DNA of 64,000 bases from Rossellomorea orangium (lineage in GTDB: Bacteria; Bacillota; Bacilli; Bacillales; Bacillaceae_B): contig NZ_JAHWGH010000018.1 of the NCBI RefSeq assembly GCF_019334305.1, positions 494,850-558,849 of the forward strand. The letters are read 5' to 3'. The notes beneath the pieces are model-generated. The model did not search any database and was not told the DNA's origin. It was given only the letters and a program-made list of their open reading frames with translations. Shown in pieces: positions 63,883-64,000 of this stretch (position 1 is its first letter; each line of letters begins with the position of its first letter). The position numbers and the translations under genes are program-made.

Positions 63883-64000
63883 TGTAGGCTGTTTTCGTAA
63901 CCATTGTTGCTTTTGGATGTAGCGAGTGGCGGTTGATTTCCGCTACAGGTGCTCGCTTTCCGCGGGGCTGGCGGTGAGCCTCCTCGGCTGCGCCTGCGGG
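63883..64000. repeat. GC-rich dispersed repeat, copy 3 (cut by window end)
   Basis: AGGCTGTTTTCGTAACCATTGTTG, GTAGCGAGTGGCGGTTG, GCTCGCTTTCCGCGGGG and GGTGAGCCTCCTCGGCTG match the 45.5 kb copy and share their core with the 12.3 kb element. The stretch from 63600 to 63880 holds no gene I can support. Confidence 0.6.

Overview
The window looks like chromosomal DNA of a spore-forming, low-GC Gram-positive of the family Bacillaceae. The evidence is sporulation and spore genes (two Spo0E-family phosphatases, an alpha/beta SASP, a SleB/CwlJ-like cortex hydrolase, a KinE-like kinase), sigI-rsgI, AGGAGG-type ribosome sites, and S-box, T-box, yybP-ykoY and cobalamin leaders with intrinsic terminators. 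From memory of gene families, about 5.0-34.5 kb parallels the ykv-mtn-kinE-ktrD-sigI-ykoY section of the Bacillus subtilis chromosome. From about 35 kb onward the order is less familiar. I see no rRNA, tRNA, CRISPR array, prophage or transposase.

Layout. 0-3.1 kb: a moxR-DUF58-membrane protein operon, cut by the window start. 3.1-12 kb: an SDR, Spo0E-like proteins, ykvT/ykvS-like genes, a DUF2254 membrane protein, a YkvI-like protein, an M3 oligoendopeptidase and a MarR regulator. 12.5-20.5 kb: the complete methionine salvage set. mtnK-mtnA (+) and mtnW-X-B-D (-) each have a SAM-I riboswitch; mtnE (-) and mtnU (+) diverge between them without one. 20.6-25.2 kb: an ArsR-type repressor behind a perfect 32-bp palindrome, ogt, a four-PAS soluble histidine kinase and an acyltransferase. 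25.5-34.6 kb: a B12-binding radical SAM protein, two overlapping tiny ORFs, a K+ transporter, a SASP, sigI-rsgI, an acidic secreted protein, and a TerC-family gene under a Mn-type riboswitch. 35-48.4 kb: an SDR, an RND pump, an NhaC-type transporter under a T-box with a probable Tyr specifier, an EAL phosphodiesterase, RF3, a nucleoside transporter and a membrane GGDEF cyclase. 48.4-59.3 kb: a MurE-like ligase, an M42 peptidase, a POT transporter, a YihY protein, a GNAT enzyme, tryptophan 2,3-dioxygenase, a cold shock protein, OsmC, DUF3243 and an SDR-ALDH pair. 59.4-63.6 kb: class I ribonucleotide reductase under a cobalamin riboswitch, and a VOC protein.

Most of the window is ordinary core chromosome. 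The strongest points for a second look are an enlarged P3 region in the mtnK SAM riboswitch (three tandem mini-hairpins), the palindromic operator at 21.2 kb, cobalamin control of a class I RNR, a T-box(Tyr) on an NhaC-type transporter, a MurE-like enzyme with DDPR instead of DNPR, several very small ORFs with ribosome sites or translational coupling, and three related GC-rich dispersed repeats at 12.3, 45.5 and 63.9 kb. I did not identify a convincing new multi-gene system.
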